The position numbers were made by a program, and so were the translations under genes. A DNA stretch of 47,966 nt from an uncultured Clostridia bacterium (GTDB lineage: Bacteria > Bacillota > Clostridia > TANB77 > CAG-508), in the NCBI GenBank assembly GCA_947631025.1, contig CANRKA010000005.1:1-47966 (forward strand), written 5' to 3'. Below, piece by piece: positions 46,701 through 47,966 of this stretch. The notes under the pieces were generated by a model that saw only the letters and a program-made list of their open reading frames with translations, made no database searches and was not told the origin of the DNA. The first letter of the stretch is position 1. Each line of letters begins with the position of its first letter.

Positions 46701-47599
46701 TTTATCATACTGTTATATATTTTGTTAATTGCATTATATCTATTCCACATTCCTTTATATTTATTTAAAATATCTTGAATCTCCCCAGAATCTTCTTCCC
46801 CATCTAATATTTCTAATTGATTATATAATTCTTGATAGCCAGAACATATTTGAGAGTTTAAATTAAAGTACTTAATTCCTGAACCTGAGCCTTCATACAA
46901 TTCTTCATCATACCCATCTTCTATTCCAGAACTTTCAACTATATATTTTACTATTTCAGCGATATTTACTTTATTTTCATCTTCATAAATTGCTGTATAA
47001 ATTGAAGAAGATTCACCATTAAATAAACCATTTAATTTATCTTCATTTGTATAATGCCAAATTGCTAATTGTTGTGCAACTTCTATATCTTTATCTGTAA
47101 CATAATAATCATTCTCATTATAATTTTCTATAGTTTTGCTTAAAAATTCATTTCTATCTGTTTTTCCTGGTATATAAATATTTTTTAAAATTTTAACTAT
47201 TTTATCATAATCTTCTTGAGAAAAGCCTTCATTATTATTACTTGTTTCATTATTAATTATCTCTGTTTTACCATTATTATCTAGCATATTTAGTTTTTTA
47301 TTATATTCTATAGATTCATTTAAATTTAATCCACTTCCAGAGCCAAATCCTCTAGCCATATCTAAACAATATATTGCCCTATCATAATTACTAGCTCCGT
47401 TTTTAATTTCATAAATTTTGTAAATAAATTGGTCTGTAAGTGCATATGCTGGATATGTTCCATCACTATCTTCTCCTCTAAATCTATCTAAAGCTAGGGT
47501 TAGACTTTCCCCTCCTATAGCATAGCTACTTAAAGGTAAAATAATTGATAGTATAATTGCTACAATAATTGCCTTAATAAAATTCTTTGTTCTTTTCAT
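43781..47599 (-). CDS. Thioester-domain surface adhesin with Cna-B and isopeptide-type repeats
   Basis: 1272 residues. Signal peptide (about 1-28). An N-terminal TQXA thioester domain has candidate Cys78 (IYCLDMARG) and Gln177 (QQLAIWHYT); in this family the two form a reactive thioester that can bond covalently to host or other amines. A Cna-B/SpaA-like domain lies near 490-590 (SLKIVKVDS...). Three related repeats begin at PFDVSLRKFIS, QFDLSLRKHIV and YFDLALRKIVS, joined by acidic linkers with GQEDDDDFEK. The C-terminus is one hydrophobic helix and KKFVL, with no LPXTG-like motif that I can see. The start at 47599 follows AGGAAGG; an earlier ATG lies upstream of the promoter. No CGG in 1272 codons. 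Confidence 0.85.
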   Translation of the reverse strand: MKRTKNFIKAIIVAIILSIILPLSSYAIGGESLTLALDRFRGEDSDGTYPAYALTDQFIYKIYEIKNGASNYDRAIYCLDMARGFGSGSGLNLNESIEYNKKLNMLDNNGKTEIINNETSNNNEGFSQEDYDKIVKILKNIYIPGKTDRNEFLSKTIENYNENDYYVTDKDIEVAQQLAIWHYTNEDKLNGLFNGESSSIYTAIYEDENKVNIAEIVKYIVESSGIEDGYDEELYEGSGSGIKYFNLNSQICSGYQELYNQLEILDGEEDSGEIQDILNKYKGMWNRYNAINKIYNSMIKIAEAEDTSVMPNTKPLEMAETQVKIEKDTIDNEEYYIAGPFKITKNNVEYYDFNCNITDEVGNTINDYKLLDVNKTLTTQSIEDLLGKDFYIRVPANAKYRKIKVSFTAKYNSTTINYWTNASAIATTQPIAIVDKTPIDLSGEKEVELPITGKYSLKIVKVDSTNLDKKLSEAVFTINNQEKSATNENGAATLIEDKQIDSAEQADLYKITEKVAPNGYQKFDGTIELTVKVKEENGNYIVDKDKTQITVKDQLGNVIDQDNPVSMDVQSSYITITLKNTPNEKPFDVSLRKFISEVEGKKYNRAPVVDVSKLYPNGEDLTARYVHSKAPIGVKVGDIVTYTIRVYNEGQRDGYIGKVSDYLPEQLDFIMPVTYEEVKATDELIPTTYEEIEQRDSMQNSDTTNLTKEEKIAQASEFNAKYGWIYDPATRKIETTVLAKETDSSIKNEILKEQGRESSLLKAFDGENLDYIDLKVKCKVNEKATVKEEITNIAEITKYEDENGNTINQDRDSTPGNFPEDKKNNNYKGNGDDNGYIKGQEDDDDFEKIVIQQFDLSLRKHIVDIDGAKTTGREPQVDTTPLKNETDTTAIYNHTKKPLQVVRGSIITYTINVYNEGNVDGYVDEITDYLPPELEYIEDSEINKQYNWKVSEDGRKVTTDYLKYTEGKTDNLLKAYEGGESLSTKFVQIQCKVKDTAEFGKNITNLAQITEDSDSEGNEVEDRDSTPNGGFELPKDEDLPSYKDSELDKSYIPGQEDDDDFEKVRIVYFDLALRKIVSKAIVIENGNQTITETNHKFEDDPEEIVKVDLGRKKLKDVTVKFEYQIRITNEGMIEGYAKEIKDYIPEGLKFDAKDNPLWKETENGIITTDQLKDTLLQPGESKVVTVVLTWINGTDNLGLKVNVAEISKDYNKYRTPDIDSIPDNKKDGEDDIDDAPVMLSIALGNAKTYFGLTLLMLFTTATGIVLIKKFVL

Positions 47600-47639
47600 A
47601 ATAAAACCTTCCTCGTACATTAATATTTTACTTATTTTT

Positions 47640-47667
47640 ATTTTACTATTTAAAAAAGCAATGTCAA
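47640..47667 (-). promoter_or_regulatory. Promoter of the large surface protein gene
   Basis: Minus-strand TTGACA (47667-47662) and TAAAAT (47645-47640) with a 16-bp spacer, about 40 bases before the start codon. Confidence 0.65.
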
Positions 47668-47892
47668 TATAAGAAAATTGGCTTATTTTTCCATACAAAA
47701 AAACGCAAAATATTATACTAGGGAAGGTATAGTTTAGAACTTTACTATCTTTTTTACATATTTATATTATTTATATTACATTTTCGTAATTTTCTTAAAT
47801 TTGTTGAAAAATAATTCTATAACTATTTGACTCCGTAAGCTTTTTAATAATTTTTATACATTTTACTTGACTAAATTTAATATTTTTGTTAT

Positions 47893-47898
47893 TATAAT
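47893..47898 (+). promoter_or_regulatory. Candidate -10 box of the tRNA promoter
   Basis: TATAAT 17 bases before the tRNA. TTGACT at 47867-47872 is a possible -35 element, but its 20-bp spacer is long. Nothing else is seen in 47700-47915. Confidence 0.45.
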
Positions 47899-47915
47899 TT
47901 TGCTCTTAATTAGTT

Positions 47916-47966
47916 GCGGGAATAGCTCAGTTGATAGAGCGCTGCCTTGCCAAGGCAGAGGTCGCG
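47916..47966 (+). tRNA. tRNA-Gly(GCC), truncated by the window edge
   Basis: 51 bases are present: acceptor GCGGGAA, D-arm GCTC/GAGC, anticodon stem CTGCC/GGCAG, loop TTGCCAA with anticodon GCC at 47949-47951, and the start of the variable loop. The anticodon loop has the normal 7 bases, so this tRNA itself is not an expanded-loop frameshift suppressor. It reads GGC and GGT, which cover four of the nine recoding sites. Confidence 0.92.

Noticed and set aside
1..47966. CRISPR array or rRNA genes
   Set aside because: No regularly spaced repeats and no rRNA sequence seen on reading both strands.

Overview
The window is very AT-rich, gene-dense, low-GC Gram-positive DNA. A dcw-type cluster (mraZ, rsmH, ftsL-like, class B PBP), MinD/MinE, RodA, CwlD, a GerS-like lipoprotein, LexA, a sortase and ferredoxin-dependent 2-oxoacid oxidation point to an anaerobic, probably spore-forming member of the Clostridia, possibly an uncultured gut lineage. 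The organism assignment is inference.

Main observation: nine in-frame CGG codons occur in recognised genes, and every one lies exactly where the reading frame moves forward by one base. Skipping the C leaves GGN, so each site reads as glycine: C-GGA five times, C-GGT three times, C-GGC once. Correction restores full-length or family-typical proteins for a serine recombinase, a PBP, RsmH, a Ca2+-type P-type ATPase, ComM (three sites), RodA and CwlD. Several restored glycines are diagnostic: the ComM Walker A loop, the ComM motifs CGYYG and [11 protein letters not shown], and CwlD DAGHG. By eye I found no in-frame CGG in any uninterrupted gene, while roughly 65 out-of-frame CGG triplets in coding sequence cause no shift. 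This looks like genome-wide +1 recoding of CGGN as glycine (quadruplet decoding, or frameshifting at an unassigned CGG), not pseudogenes or random sequencing error.

Layout. 1-2100: end of a mobile element (serine recombinase and a small ORF) inserted into the 3' part of a SpoVD/FtsI-like PBP gene. 2106-6275: PBP, FtsL-like, RsmH, MraZ, with a probable MraZ operator. 6362-15585: a 2740-residue GT84/GH94 glucan synthase-like protein and a TadE-like secreted protein. 15776-18949 (+): four-subunit 2-oxoacid:ferredoxin oxidoreductase with a consensus promoter. 19019-24802: SufB-like and SufC, hemolysin III family protein, YqeY, Ca2+ ATPase and a small ORF. 24865-27657: LexA (-), then SerS and EngB (+). 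27750-32643: DUF951, sortase, small ORF, RsmA, YraN, DprA, ComM. 32879-33817 (+): HD-GYP protein. 33897-43674: MazF, GerS-like, Dus, RodA, MinE, MinD, TopA, CwlD, REC-GGDEF and Ig-like proteins. 43781-47599: thioester-domain surface protein. 47916 to the end: partial tRNA-Gly(GCC).

The shifts fall in unrelated housekeeping, sporulation and mobile-element genes, so a general decoding property explains them better than regulation of individual genes.
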